DNA of 64,000 nucleotides from Mytilus galloprovincialis (Eukaryota > Mollusca > Bivalvia > Mytilida > Mytilidae), in the NCBI RefSeq assembly GCF_965363235.1, contig NC_134849.1:19742863-19806862 (forward strand). The letters are read 5' to 3'. Below the pieces are notes generated by a model. It was not told the origin of the DNA. It did no database searches and worked only from the letters and a program-made list of their open reading frames with translations. Made by a program: the position numbers and the translations under genes. Shown here one piece after another: positions 33,079 through 43,512 of the stretch (the stretch's first letter is position 1; the number at the start of each line of letters is the position of its first letter).

Positions 33079-34512
33079 TTAATGCTGTTCCCAGCTATCA
33101 CTACATACAATTAGATCATCAATATAAGCATAACAACAGTTTAAATCTTTTATAACATTATTGATCATTCTTTGAAATGTAGCTGGTGCACTTTTCATGC
33201 CAAACGGCATTACAGTATATTGAAATAAGCCATCTGGTGTAACAAAAGCTGATATTTCACGAGCTCTCTGTGTCAATGGAACTTGCCAATAACCTTTCAA
33301 CAAATCAAATTTGCTCACAAATTTTGCTTGACCAATGTTATCAATACAATCGTCTATCCTTGGAATTGGATAGGAATCAGATTTTGAGATTGAATTTACT
33401 TTTCTGAAATCAGTCACGAAACGAAAGGTTTTATCTGGTTTTGGCACAAGGAGACAAGGAGAGCTCCATTCACTGTTACTCGGCTCAATAATATCATTGT
33501 CAAGCATATATTTAATTTCTTTTCTCATAACTTCAAGTTTGAGTGGATTGAGCCGGTAAGGATGTTGCTTAATTGGAGAAGCATCTCCTACATCAACATC
33601 ATGACAAACAGCAGTAGTTTTGTTTGGCACATCTGGAAAAAGATTTTTAAAAGAAAATACCAAAGTTTTTATTTCTTCTCTACGATCAAAAGACAGATGT
33701 GCAAGTTTTGAGTCTAAATTTGACAAAATTTCTGAATTTTTCAATCTAACTGTCTCTTCGATAGTTTTAGAACTAAAAGGTGGTTGAATTACATCTGGTT
33801 TGTCATGATTGTTCTCAAATTTAACCATGCCTAAAGTGGCAACTGGTTTACTCTCACATTCATTAGTACGCTCAGTGCTTTGGTTTTTGTAATTTCCACT
33901 TGAAGTATTAACATTTTGACCCTTGAAACTTCTTTTATGTGAAAGGGTATAATTATCTGAAATTACAGCTGCATCATGTATTGTCCCAACAGTTTTGTCG
34001 TCTAAATGTGTTTTTAAGTCAAAATGAACACATTGTTTGAACTCTTCTAATAACATCAATTGTCTTAGGTTATCAAAATTGTTATCTGTTTTCTTTGAAG
34101 TGAGCCATTTATCAAATAGATCTTCTTTTTCCCGAGCAAATTCCACATAGGTTTGCGAATCAAACTTTTTATAAGATCTAAATTTCTGTCTATATGCTTC
34201 TGGTACTAGCTCATAAGCTTTCAAAACTTCCTGTTTTACCATATCATAATCAGAACTTTTTTCTGATGGAAGTGCGGAATAAATGTCAGCGGCATTACCC
34301 TCAAAAACACTTTGCAGCATCGTAGTCCAATATGGTTTCGGCCATTTCAAATTATTTGCAATTTTTTCAAACTGTGGAAAATATTTATCGACTGTTTTTT
34401 CACAAAATCTGGGAACCAAACGTATATTTTTTGCTGCATCAAAATAATCTGATTTTGACTGGACTTTAGTGTTGCTTTCTTCTTTGACCATTTCAATTTT
34501 CAGTTTTTCCAT
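33079..34512 (-). CDS. gag part 2 plus reverse transcriptase palm (477 aa)
   Basis: Residues ~1-200 are gag-like: a SCAN-like helical region with FPQFEKIANNLKWP, LQSVFEGNAADIYSALP and EAYRQKFRSYKKFDSQTYVE. From about residue 300 comes a Ty3/gypsy reverse transcriptase: SPCLLVPKPD, FRFVTDFRKVN, SKFDLLKGYWQVPL, VMPFGMKSAPATFQRMI and the catalytic YIDDLIV. The ~100 residues between, where a zinc knuckle and an aspartic protease would be expected, hold neither. ATG at 34,512 directly follows the amber stop of the preceding ORF in the same frame. The ORF ends with TAA at 33,079-33,081, just past YIDDLIVCSDSWEQH. Confidence 0.88.
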   Translation of the reverse strand: MEKLKIEMVKEESNTKVQSKSDYFDAAKNIRLVPRFCEKTVDKYFPQFEKIANNLKWPKPYWTTMLQSVFEGNAADIYSALPSEKSSDYDMVKQEVLKAYELVPEAYRQKFRSYKKFDSQTYVEFAREKEDLFDKWLTSKKTDNNFDNLRQLMLLEEFKQCVHFDLKTHLDDKTVGTIHDAAVISDNYTLSHKRSFKGQNVNTSSGNYKNQSTERTNECESKPVATLGMVKFENNHDKPDVIQPPFSSKTIEETVRLKNSEILSNLDSKLAHLSFDRREEIKTLVFSFKNLFPDVPNKTTAVCHDVDVGDASPIKQHPYRLNPLKLEVMRKEIKYMLDNDIIEPSNSEWSSPCLLVPKPDKTFRFVTDFRKVNSISKSDSYPIPRIDDCIDNIGQAKFVSKFDLLKGYWQVPLTQRAREISAFVTPDGLFQYTVMPFGMKSAPATFQRMINNVIKDLNCCYAYIDDLIVCSDSWEQH

Positions 34513-34983
34513 CTATAGCCTTTCTCTCATTTCAAGTTCTTTTAATTTTAATTCATCTTCTTTTATTTTCTCCCTCTCCTTCATTTCCAGTTCTTTTAAT
34601 TTAAATTCATCTTCTTTTTCTTTTCTCTCTATTTCCAACCTTTCCTTCATTTCCAGTTCTGCTTGTTTTAATTTAAATTCATCTTCTTTTCTTTTCTCCA
34701 TCTCCTTCATTTCCAATTCTTTTAGTTTGAGTTCATGTTCTAATTCAAGCTGTTTTAATTTAAAGGCGTCAATATTTTCGACCTTAAGTTCAAGAGCCTC
34801 TTCACCTAAAATTTCTGCGTCAACTAATTTGTCTATAACCAAATTTTTGATAATTTGTTTTCTCATAGATACTTTAAAATCTAATTTCAGATGTTTAGCA
34901 AGCAACACTAATTCCTCTTTCTTTAAATTATCAAAACTCTCCAGGTCTGGCGTTTTCAAATATTTACCAGCATCAAATGCCAT
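34513..34983 (-). CDS. gag part 1: SAP-like head and charged repeats (156 aa)
   Basis: MAFDAGKYLKTPDLESFDNL is followed by KKEELVLLAKHLKLDFKVSM, a SAP-like helix pair, then about 80 residues of Glu/Lys-rich tandem repeats with the core LKELEMKE. The repeats predict a long charged coil. The ORF ends in a TAG (34,513-34,515) that is in frame with the next ORF. The 173-codon ORF on the opposite strand is a shadow of the repeats. Confidence 0.8.
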   Translation of the reverse strand: MAFDAGKYLKTPDLESFDNLKKEELVLLAKHLKLDFKVSMRKQIIKNLVIDKLVDAEILGEEALELKVENIDAFKLKQLELEHELKLKELEMKEMEKRKEDEFKLKQAELEMKERLEIERKEKEDEFKLKELEMKEREKIKEDELKLKELEMRERL

Positions 34984-35052
34984 TTTGTAGAATTTTGTTG
35001 GCTAGTTATAATAAAAATACTAAACAAATTTTGAATAAAATATTTTTAAGAT

Positions 35053-35070
35053 CTCCCGGACGAGCCCCCA
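35053..35070 (-). promoter_or_regulatory. Primer binding site, tRNA-Pro type
   Basis: The minus strand reads TGGGGGCTCGTCCGGGAG, five bases inside the 5' LTR. The first 17 bases match the complement of the 3' end of animal tRNA-Pro (the primer used by murine-leukaemia-type retroviruses), from memory. Confidence 0.75.
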
Positions 35071-35075
35071 ATTTC

Positions 35076-35678
35076 TGTTACGGCCAGAAATCGCCTTTAA
35101 ATTGTAGCCAACAAAAGACACAAATCAATAGTAAAATTAACAATATTTAATATACAAAAGTTTACAAAAGGTATTACACAAATATTACTGTTAACTTAAC
35201 TGTCAAAATATGAGTCCAATCTGTTATCTTTATCTGTATCCGGAAATCTTTCGGAATCCAATTTGAATATTACGTTCACTACTAATGTCACAATCCAGTA
35301 TGATGTTGTTTGTAGAATAAAAGTGTCAATCCAAATGCTGTGAATACTAATGTCTATCAATGTATATGTCCAAGTTTAATTATGAGAGTTTAACTTTAGT
35401 GTCTGTATATATAGTGTTTTCATGGAAAATTCTAGAACACTCTATAATGGAACATTGTGGAAAATCCTGGAAAGTTACAACGGAAGTTTCTGGAATAACG
35501 TAGAAGTTTAAATTACGCATCTTTTATAAGGATCATTCTAGAAAATTCCAATCATTCTGTGATTGTTCCAGTGATTCCTAAACTGCACAATTATAAGATT
35601 ATTTGGTAAACAACTATCAGGCCATACAACACAAATTAGGCCAACATAAATAAACATAATAATTACAATATCATAACA
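35076..35678 (-). repeat. 5' LTR (603 bp)
   Basis: It is identical to the other LTR apart from AAAATTAAC for AAAATTTAAC and TGTATATGTCC for TGTCTATGTCC. On the transcribed strand it starts TGTTATGATATTGTAATTAT. Confidence 0.92.
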
Positions 35679-35719
35679 ATATGCCAATGGTAGGATTTGA
35701 ATCTCGTATAAATGACTAA

Positions 35720-35945
35720 GGCTCATTTGAGGGGTGGTCTGAGGGGCCCTGATCCCGAAATCCCGGGCTTAAAAACATGAAATCCCGAGTTGCGTATTTT
35801 AACGAAATTCATATCCCGACATCCCCAAATTAAAAAAAAATATTCCCGCATCCCGTAAAGATTAATCCCGTGCTTAAAAAGACCCAATCACGACGTCCCG
35901 AATAAGTCTTGTCTCCCTTTAATCTCTACCCTACTTTCATTTTGA
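35720..35945 (+). repeat. Interspersed repeat rich in ATCCCG
   Basis: GGTGGTCTGAGGGGCCCTGA, then repeated ATCCCGAAATCCCGGG, ATATCCCGACATCCC and GTGCTTAAAAAGACCC, ending in TACTTTCATTTTGACCAAAT. I recognise it as a common mussel repeat. It is not coding. Confidence 0.65.
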
Positions 35946-35974
35946 CCAAATCACTACTTTCACGTTCAAAAATA

Positions 35975-36250
35975 AATGTTTATGCCCCGTTTATGGGAAT
36001 TATGTTTTCTAGTCTGTTCGTTCGTTCGTTCGTCCGTCCGTCTGTCCCGCTTTAGATGAAAGTATTTGTCGAGGTAGTTTCTGATGAAGTTGAAGTCCAA
36101 CCAAATCGAAACTTAGTAAATATGTTCCCTTTGATATGATCTTTCTAATTTAAATGCCAAATTAGAGATTTTACCCAATTTCACGGTCCACTAAACATAG
36201 TAAATGATAGTGCCGATGTGGCATCCGTATACTATGGACACATTCTTGTT
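35975..36250 (+). repeat. Interspersed repeat with GTTCGTTCGTCCGTCC start
   Basis: TATGCCCCGTTTATGGGAAT, then GTTCGTTCGTTCGTTCGTCC, CGAGGTAGTTTCTGATGAAG, CACGGTCCACTAAACATAG and TATACTATGGACACATTCTT. This is a common bivalve module. Confidence 0.65.
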
Positions 36251-36999
36251 TCCACATGTTTTACTTATTTCAATATATATGCAACTTGTATGACCCCTTA
36301 TATAGTAAATATTTCAGAAAAAGGTAGACAGAATACAGAGTCTCTGTATATTATAGTAGTATAATCGTAGTTTACAGGTGGATAAACGCGAAAACATATT
36401 TGTCTCCAAGGATGTATAATAGTTGTGGTTCTTGCGATCTAAAAACCAAGATATGGAGAACGTTCTGATTGGCTTATTTATTTTTCATTTTTGTAATGTA
36501 ACATACGATTGGTTGTTCTTGTGCATGTTTAAAACCGGAAGTCTTATCTATGACTAAAATTCAGTCTAATAACGAAAACAATATCTGGAAACCTATTTTG
36601 TCGTTTTTCTCCCAAAATAACTTAATTTGAATAACCATAAGAATGGATGTCAAATGCGACTATCCATGTTACCTAAAGATCATAGAGACATGATGACTAA
36701 TTTATTGTGGAAGGAAGAGAAGCGACACACAAAATGAGGTCATCTCGTTTAATAGTATGGATAATAACAATTAGCGCACACGTGGTAGGCATCTATCACG
36801 ATATAATTAGTAGAGTTACATAGTTTTTAGTCAATAATAAATAAATTTGCAAATGCTTAAAGACGTTAACTTTGCAACGTCATAGCCAAAATTACGTTTT
36901 ACCGCATCTCGGCCCATTTTGTCAGACGTCGTCACATATATCATGGTATGGATGGGTATTTTCGCTAATACCCCTCTATAACCGAATATATCTGTTCAA
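36251..36999. other. Rest of the 6.2-kb insertion, unidentified
   Basis: No ORF above 60 codons and no recognised repeat. It ends where homology to 61,020 resumes at TGTATTAG (about 37,000). Confidence 0.4.
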
Positions 37000-39515
37000 T
37001 GTATTAGTTTGTTTTCTTATTTGATTGATTTCATTTTATTTATGTCGAAACCTGTAAGTGGGGACTTTAATGTATAGGTTTTGTATTCATGGTTAAATCA
37101 TCTTAAGATACATCAAATTGCTTATTTCTTCGTCATGTGAACTATGAAGGATAGTTGCAATACAACCACAAGTCTTTTTTTTAATTTTGCTTTCCTACAT
37201 AATCTTATTATTCGATTACTCTCCTTTTATTCTTACATCTTATCATTTTGAAGAAGTATCATGCACTTCTTTGACAATCATGGTAATTTATACTATTAAC
37301 TATCACTATCATTGTTAACTGCCAAAATAACTTGATAAGTACAAAATTGAACCAAGCGTAGACAGTTTGTTAGATTCTGTTAAACGAAATTGCAGTTTAA
37401 CTGTTGCAAAAAGTTCTTATGCGGTGAAAATCAATCTATTTATTATAAGAGTGAATAACACCCATAAAGTCCAAGTGAGATTAATTATACAAGTTAAATA
37501 AAATGATTTAATGCAACATTTTGACAAGAATAACCATTTATTCTTAAATCATGATAGTTCATTAACTCCATACGAGTTTTTTTCTTGTTTAAGAAATTAC
37601 CTCTTACAATGTCTGACAAAAACTATCATTTAGAGTATTATGTTTTTCCTTTTATATTTATACTGCCAAAACTTTACAAAAACACTACTCTGTAAAAGTT
37701 GATTACAAATGTTTCCAATTAATGTAAGATTAAAGCTTCATTAGACATATGATATGTAAGAAGACCTCTCAATATTTTTTATGATTACATGGTATTCTTC
37801 ATAATCATGCATTATTATGCAATTTGTGAATTCTCAGACACACACTGTTTCTGGGTCATTGATGACACTATTCTAAGCAGGTAGCCCAAATACATAACGT
37901 AATGAGCTATCACTATATTCCAAGATTAAATTCTGAGAGTCCAAAGATCTTATGTATGTAAGCAAATACCTTTTCCAGCTATCACACTTTTAAGACAACC
38001 AACAGAGTATTTAAGACAATTTCTATTGTGATGATGAAAACAGGTCGATGAATATACAAATGTAACTTGATTGACTCACTGACAATTTAATTACATTTTT
38101 GTTGGGTATCATTGCAGTCTAATTATAGAATGTAATGACAATGGCGGATAAAGGGGAAAAGTGGCGTATACCCAATCGATTAGATAACATACCATTTTAT
38201 GCATAAAATCGTCGTAAAATATTTTGACTCTCTACGGTTGGTGACTTTCAACAGTTTTAGGGATTTGTTCTCCCTTTCCCTTTTCAAAATCCTAGATCAT
38301 CATTGAACTTCATGACGATATACATGTACTTACACATATATTTTCAATCAATCACAAATTTCTTTAGTTTATAATCAAAGTTTTTTTTCAGTAATGATTG
38401 CATCTGACAGTAAAAATTTACAGCCTATGACAGAAACGATGACACAATCGGTAAAGTCAATACGTATGAATCTGTTCACTATACAATCTGATAAATAAAA
38501 TATGAAAGAAAATATTCGTTAATAAAAGTAATGGTGTGTTGAGCCGTTATCATGTCTTGCTTGAATAAGACGTGAAAACGGGGAATGGACACGTATGGAG
38601 GGGTTTAAAATCATATTTTTTCCAGCTAGATATAAAAAAGGACTGGGCACGAGTAGTCGTAATGGGTGTTTTTTCAGAATATTTCTATTCCTTATATTTA
38701 TTGGTAGAACTTTCATTAAGGATTTGTAATAAAGAAGACATTTGATAGGAGAGGTTGTTAAACTGAATATATATATATCAGTAATATGACATTAGGATAT
38801 CAATTGTGAACGTTAATGATAACAATCTTAAGTTTGACAAAAACTTTGCTAAAGGTTAACATATGGTTGGCCTATGGATCAATTTGCTGTTAAGATGTAT
38901 TTTGCTCCAGTACTCATCAAAAGCAATCTTTTTAATTTAGCAGACCGTTAAAATGTATTTCAAAACCAAATTTACTAAAAACTGGTAAAATATACTCTTC
39001 AAGATATCAACAATGTAACTCTCACTGGATTCTAAAGTTTAAAGACTCACAACTCCATTAAAAAAGTCAAATTAAAACATATCTTCTTCATATGCTATTT
39101 TCCCTTATTAAAAACAAAAATACTTCAAATCATTTCTTTTTAACTTAATTACAAATAATACGATAAAACGCACTTTTGTCTATTTTGAATTAAGATTCAC
39201 GGGCAGATGTCAAATATGCTAAATGGTACAATTAAAAAAAGTATAAGACCAATTATACAATCATTACACAATCATTCCCAAATACAGAAGATTATTCATG
39301 TGTGACGTAAAATTCCGTGCTCAGTATATTTGATACAATTAGAGAATCCGAGCAAGGCGAAACGAAAGATAAAGAGGGGGAATTAAAAATGGATATAGTC
39401 ATTGAAGCATGTATCTTATCCCGTGAGTGTGAAATGATAAAAAGAGATGTTCTATCGACAAGCTTTTCAACAAACTACACATTTTGATCTTATTTACTAT
39501 TCGGATCAGTGTCCC
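37000..39515. other. Segmental spacer between the insertion and P2b
   Basis: TGTATTAGTTTGTTTTCTTA, TTATGTCGAAACCTGTAA and TTCATGGTTAAATC match 61,028-61,125. AACTGCCAAAATAACTTGAT matches about 62,930, and the AACACCCATAAAGTCCAAGT region matches about 63,085. So 60.9-63.4 kb is the paralogue of this stretch. No gene was found. Confidence 0.6.
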
Positions 39516-39518
39516 AGT

Positions 39519-39592
39519 TATTGGACATTCTACTTCCTCGTTATACGTACGGTCTTTTTTTATGCCCAAACCAACAATTAAGGTAAGAATTT
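39519..39592 (+). promoter_or_regulatory. P2b: first-exon/promoter block of TRIM-like gene 2
   Basis: GGATCAGTGTCCCAGTTATT, then GGACATTCTACTTCCTCG, with donor AAGG|GTAAGA-type sequence (GT at 39,593). It pairs with P2a at 19.4 kb. Together with the acceptor at 41,727-41,728 it gives a 2.1-kb 5' UTR intron, of which 1.1 kb is an inserted family D element. Confidence 0.6.
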
Positions 39593-39704
39593 CAAATCAA
39601 TTTCAATAGCGTTCGGTGAAAATAACTGAAATTTCTTTACGGTCGATAAGAATACACTTCATTCCAAATGAATTGTCCTACAAGGGGAAATGTCAATCTA
39701 ACTA

Positions 39705-40846
39705 TACACATTCCAAACTAAAAGACAAATTCAAAGAGCTGGTATTACTTTGATTCATAAAAAAGAATGGCCAACGAAAATACAAGTATCTTGTCTTAGT
39801 GAGGGATAAATCCTACTTTGTAAAGGATCCCTCTGATTCAAACAAAAAAACTGATATTATCAAGATGGTTGATTTCTTGGTTGACAGCATATTTGTTACG
39901 TTCGGAGGACGCGTTTTTCAACAGACTGTCGGTATTCCAATGGAAACAAAGTATGCCCTATTCTTGCCGACTTGTTTCTTTATTATTATGAGGCTGACTT
40001 CATGCAGGAACTTCTTAGGAAGAAAGATAAGACGTTACCAAAATCCTTTAACTCCTCTTTCCGCTATATAGATGATGTTCTTTTACTAAATAATTCAAAA
40101 TTTGGTGACTATGTGGAACGCATCTATCCCATCGAACTAGAGATAAAGGATACTACAGATACAGTTAAGTCGGCCTCATATCTTGACTTACATCTAGAAA
40201 TTGACAATGAGGGTCGGTTGAAATCATAACTTTACGACAAAAGAGATGATTTCAGCTTTCAAATTGTGGACTTTCCATTTCTAAGTAGCAACATTTCAGC
40301 AGCACCTGCATACGGGGTATATATCTCCCAATTGATACGATATTCCCGTGCTTGCATATCCTATCATGTTTTTCTTGATAGAGGGTTGCTGCTCACAAGG
40401 AAGCTATTAAACCAAGAGTTCCAAATGGTGAAGTTGAAATCATCCCTTCGTAAATTTTACGGACGCCATCACGAGTTGGTTGACTGTTATGGAATAACCG
40501 TTTCACAAATGATATCGAATAGGTTCCTTACGTCGTAACTACAATCCCCTTCCCTTTCATGAATGTAACCTACCGAATTAGACTATTTACCGGATTTGTT
40601 ATCACATAAGCAACACTACGGGTGCCACATGTGGGGCAGGATCTGCTTACCCTTCCGGAGCACCTGAGATCAACCCTAGTTTTTGGTGGGGTTCGTGTTG
40701 TTTCTTCTTTAGTTTTCTATGTTGTGTCATGTGTACTATTGTTTGTCTGTTTGTCTTTTTCATTTTTAGCCATGGCGTTGTCAGTTTGTTTTAGATTAAT
40801 GAGGTTGACTGTCCCTTTAGTATAGTTCGTCCTTCTTTTATAACAG
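39705..40846 (+). mobile_element. Family D retroelement fragment with reverse transcriptase domain, broken
   Basis: Coding remnants in two frames read VDSIFVTFGGRVFQQTVGIP, then FRYIDDVLLLNNSKFGDYVE (YIDD active-site motif at about 40,064-40,078), SASYLDLHLEIDNEGRLKS, APAYGVYISQLIRYSRACIS and LRKFYGRHHELVDCYGI. A frameshift near 39,965 and an in-frame TAA at 40,227 break it. A non-coding 3' tail (TTCCGGAGCACCTGAGATCA, GCCATGGCGTTGTCAGTTTG) ends about 40,846. Tail-only copies are at 26,905-27,305 and 50,135-50,315. The family may be Penelope-like or LINE-like; I could not decide. The insertion splits the P2 intron, whose unit 1 counterpart is uninterrupted. Confidence 0.75.
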
Positions 40847-41154
40847 AAGTGCATTTGTTAATTTTTCTGTTCAAATAGAAAGTGGATACCCATTTCCCAT
40901 TTTTCCAGAAGATTTGTTAAAAACTAGAATATGACTTTGACCAAAAGGCAGGTTTATAATTACAGGAGTTAATGGGTGATATATAAGATTTGTCCTTGAT
41001 TAAATTTGTAACTATAACAAAAAAAAGTGGCGTGCTGAGAACAATTCATAATTTGACAAATTAAAAATAAGGAAATATAACTTAAAACAAAGAATAACGA
41101 AGAAATGGATGAGAGGCACCCCCTCTCCAGAATACTGTGCAGGTATTTAGAACA

Positions 41155-41310
41155 GTTTTAACTACAAAACATATAAGAAAATGCCTGTACCCAGTCAGAA
41201 AAATGACGTTAGATGTTTGATGTGTTTTAGTTTTTAATCTTGCAATTTGAGTAGGAATTTTCAATTTTGAATATACCTCAGAGTTCGGTATTTTTTTGTT
41301 TTACTTTTAA
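41155..41310 (+). repeat. Family B repeat fragment in TRIM-like gene 2 intron
   Basis: AAAATGCCTGTACCCAGTCA, GATGTTTGATGTGTTTTAGT and TACCTCAGAGTTCGGTATTT keep the family order. Confidence 0.55.
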
Positions 41311-41728
41311 CTACAAATGACTTTTACAAAAAAAAATAATCTGAGTTAAAATACTTACGGATCAGACTATTTGCTAAAATGTTTTAATATGGAATATAAT
41401 GAATAAAAAGATTATTTTTATCAAGCAAAGGAAATTTTGCAATTAACTGTTTCGCTTTTACATTGAGTTTTGTCATCTATAGGTATACAGTTTGGAAATT
41501 TTGAGCCATCACAATTTTTTTTTGTTCTAGCGCCTAGTTAATACAACACTGTTATCGTTGAGCTGTTCTGGTTGTGAATAATATTTGCTGTATAAACAAG
41601 ATATGTATGAAGAATGTCTTGTTTTCAATTACTTTTATATTTAATCTAGCATGTCTTGTGATTTTCTGACTACATATCAAGTGTTATGTGACTGATTTCA
41701 CAAATGTCAGTATTAATTATATTTTCAG

Positions 41729-43423
41729 AACTGATTATATAAAATGGCATCACCAAGTAAGGACTTCTGTTCTCTTTGTAAAGAGGATGACGTCACAAGT
41801 GATGCAGTTATATGGTGTACAGAATGCGAGGTCTTCCTGTGTGTAGAATGTGAGAAGCATCATAAAAGGTCGAGATCATCTAAAGACCATAACACAATAT
41901 CAGCTGAGAATTATCATGAATTGCCTTCATTTATAAAAGCGACGAGCAATTTGTGTAAAGTCCATAACAGAAAGTTCGAACTATACTGTTCTTTCCACGC
42001 TTGCGCCTGCTGCGTACATTGTACCACAGATAAACATCAATCATGTCAGACCATGAAACCATTACCAGACATTCTTAAACAAGTCAAATCATCAGCTGCG
42101 GTTCCTCTTCTTGATAAAGATTTGAAGGATTTGAAAGAAAATTTTGATGAGATTGGGGAATACTTGAGAAACAGAATAAGCACAAATACAAAGCAGAAAA
42201 CCGAGGCAATTCAGAATATACATGCCATGCGTAAATCCATCGATGATTACCTAAACAAACTACAACATCAACTTCTTAAAGATCTAGAAACTGAACATTT
42301 AAAATTAAAATCTAAAATTGAGAGACTCTTGCACGAAGTAGATAAACGAGCAAAACAGATTAGGAAATTGCAAAACGAATTTTCAAATATGACAAAATAT
42401 GCAACTGAACTTCAAACATACGTTGGTCTAACAGAAATCGAAAAAATCACATCAAAAGAGGCGAACTACATGGAAGATTTAAAGCGTGGTCCTGATTTAA
42501 ACGAACGTAACTTGCATGTGACAACTTCACCTGATTTTGATTCCATTCTACTTGATGTCAAATCATTTGGAGAAATTACAGTTGACACACGTCCTTGTAA
42601 TATTCTAGCAAATGCGGGAAGGAAAGATCAAGCTCAGCATTTAGTTCCTATTTCAACGATAGATCAAATAAAACCATCGTTTTCAAAGACTCTCAAAGTG
42701 CCAAAAGGAATGTGTTTTGTCGATAGTTGCATACTACCTGATTGCAATTTTTTAACTCTTGATGGTGTTCACAGGGGTTTGTTGATGTTTAGAAATGACG
42801 GGACATTTATCCGATCTATTGTGTCATTTGAACAGGTACCTGACAGTGTTTGTTTTGTTAAAGATGGCACAGTAGCTGTTTCCTTTTATGCTGCATGTGA
42901 AGTGGCCCTTGTTGATATAGGCAGAAGTCAGGTTGACAGATATTTCAAGACTCCTAAAGAGTGTTGTTCTGGAGTCGCAAGTGATGGTCAAGTTCTGGTC
43001 ATATCAATGCCTTCTGTCCAAAATGTCGTTGTCATGAACCTTCTAGACGAATCAAAACAAACCTTGAATGGAATTCAAGTACATTGCATTTCATTGGTCA
43101 AGAAAAATATCTACGGCACTAGCTTTTTGAAAAGCACAGTTACCTGCTACAAATTGAGTGGGGAAATACTTTGGACATTTAAACACCAGGACATTAAGGC
43201 ACCACTCGGAATTGCATTAGATAAAAACGAGTTTATTTATGTTGCTTGCAGGAAAAGTAATAACATAGTCGTTGTTGCACCTGATGGCAAATCATGCAGG
43301 GCAGTATTAAATCAGGATAATGGAATTATGAATCCTCGATCAATAGCTATTGATATTAAATCTGGAATAATGTTAGTTACAAGTCAAACCAATGGTGTGG
43401 ATTCGTTACTTTTTAAACTCTGA
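41729..43423 (+). CDS. TRIM-like gene 2: tandem B-box, coiled coil, NHL-type propeller; CDS 41,744-43,423 (559 aa)
   Basis: The exon follows TATATTTTCAG (AG 41,727-41,728); the ATG is 15 bases later. All sixteen zinc ligands of the two B-boxes are kept at the same residue numbers as in gene 1 (C9...H49 and C71...C101; for example CSFHACACCVHCTTDKHQSC). A coiled coil runs from about residue 115 to 245. Propeller phrases include MCFVDSCILPD, DSVCFVKDGTVAVSF, ISLVKKNIYGTS and APLGIALDKNEFIYVACRKS, with the same final LLFKL. Compared with gene 1, one propeller strand is a few residues shorter. There is no RING. The frame is open and ligands are conserved, so it is probably functional. Function beyond scaffold or immune-type inference is unknown. 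Confidence 0.9.
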
Positions 43424-43512
43424 ATCCCTAGAATTAATTTCATTCCATATATGGAGCAACAGTAACATTACGTCAGCATATTTTGTTCATTATCCTATAG
43501 TGTACATTGAAT

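Larger units (their letters stand above)
31633..35678 (-). mobile_element. Ty3/gypsy-type LTR retrotransposon, 4,046 bp, defective but recently inserted
   Basis: Two ~604-bp LTRs bracket a minus-strand internal region. Direct comparison shows only one substitution and one 1-bp indel between the LTRs. ATAT flanks both sides (31,629-31,632 and 35,679-35,682), as a 4-bp target duplication. In transcription order: 5' LTR, tRNA-Pro-type primer site, two-part gag, reverse transcriptase, RNase H, polypurine tract, 3' LTR. No zinc knuckle, protease (D[ST]G) or integrase could be found. The internal region ends about 70 bp after RNase H. It therefore looks like a deletion derivative mobilised by another copy's proteins. 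Confidence 0.92.

Noticed and set aside
34469..34990. 173-codon + strand ORF rich in Ser/Phe
   Set aside because: It is the antisense shadow of the charged gag repeats on the minus strand.
31633..35678. Steamer-type element of clams
   Set aside because: LTR length (about 604 bp versus a much shorter LTR as I recall) and the defective layout do not fit; only the general Ty3/gypsy class is supported.
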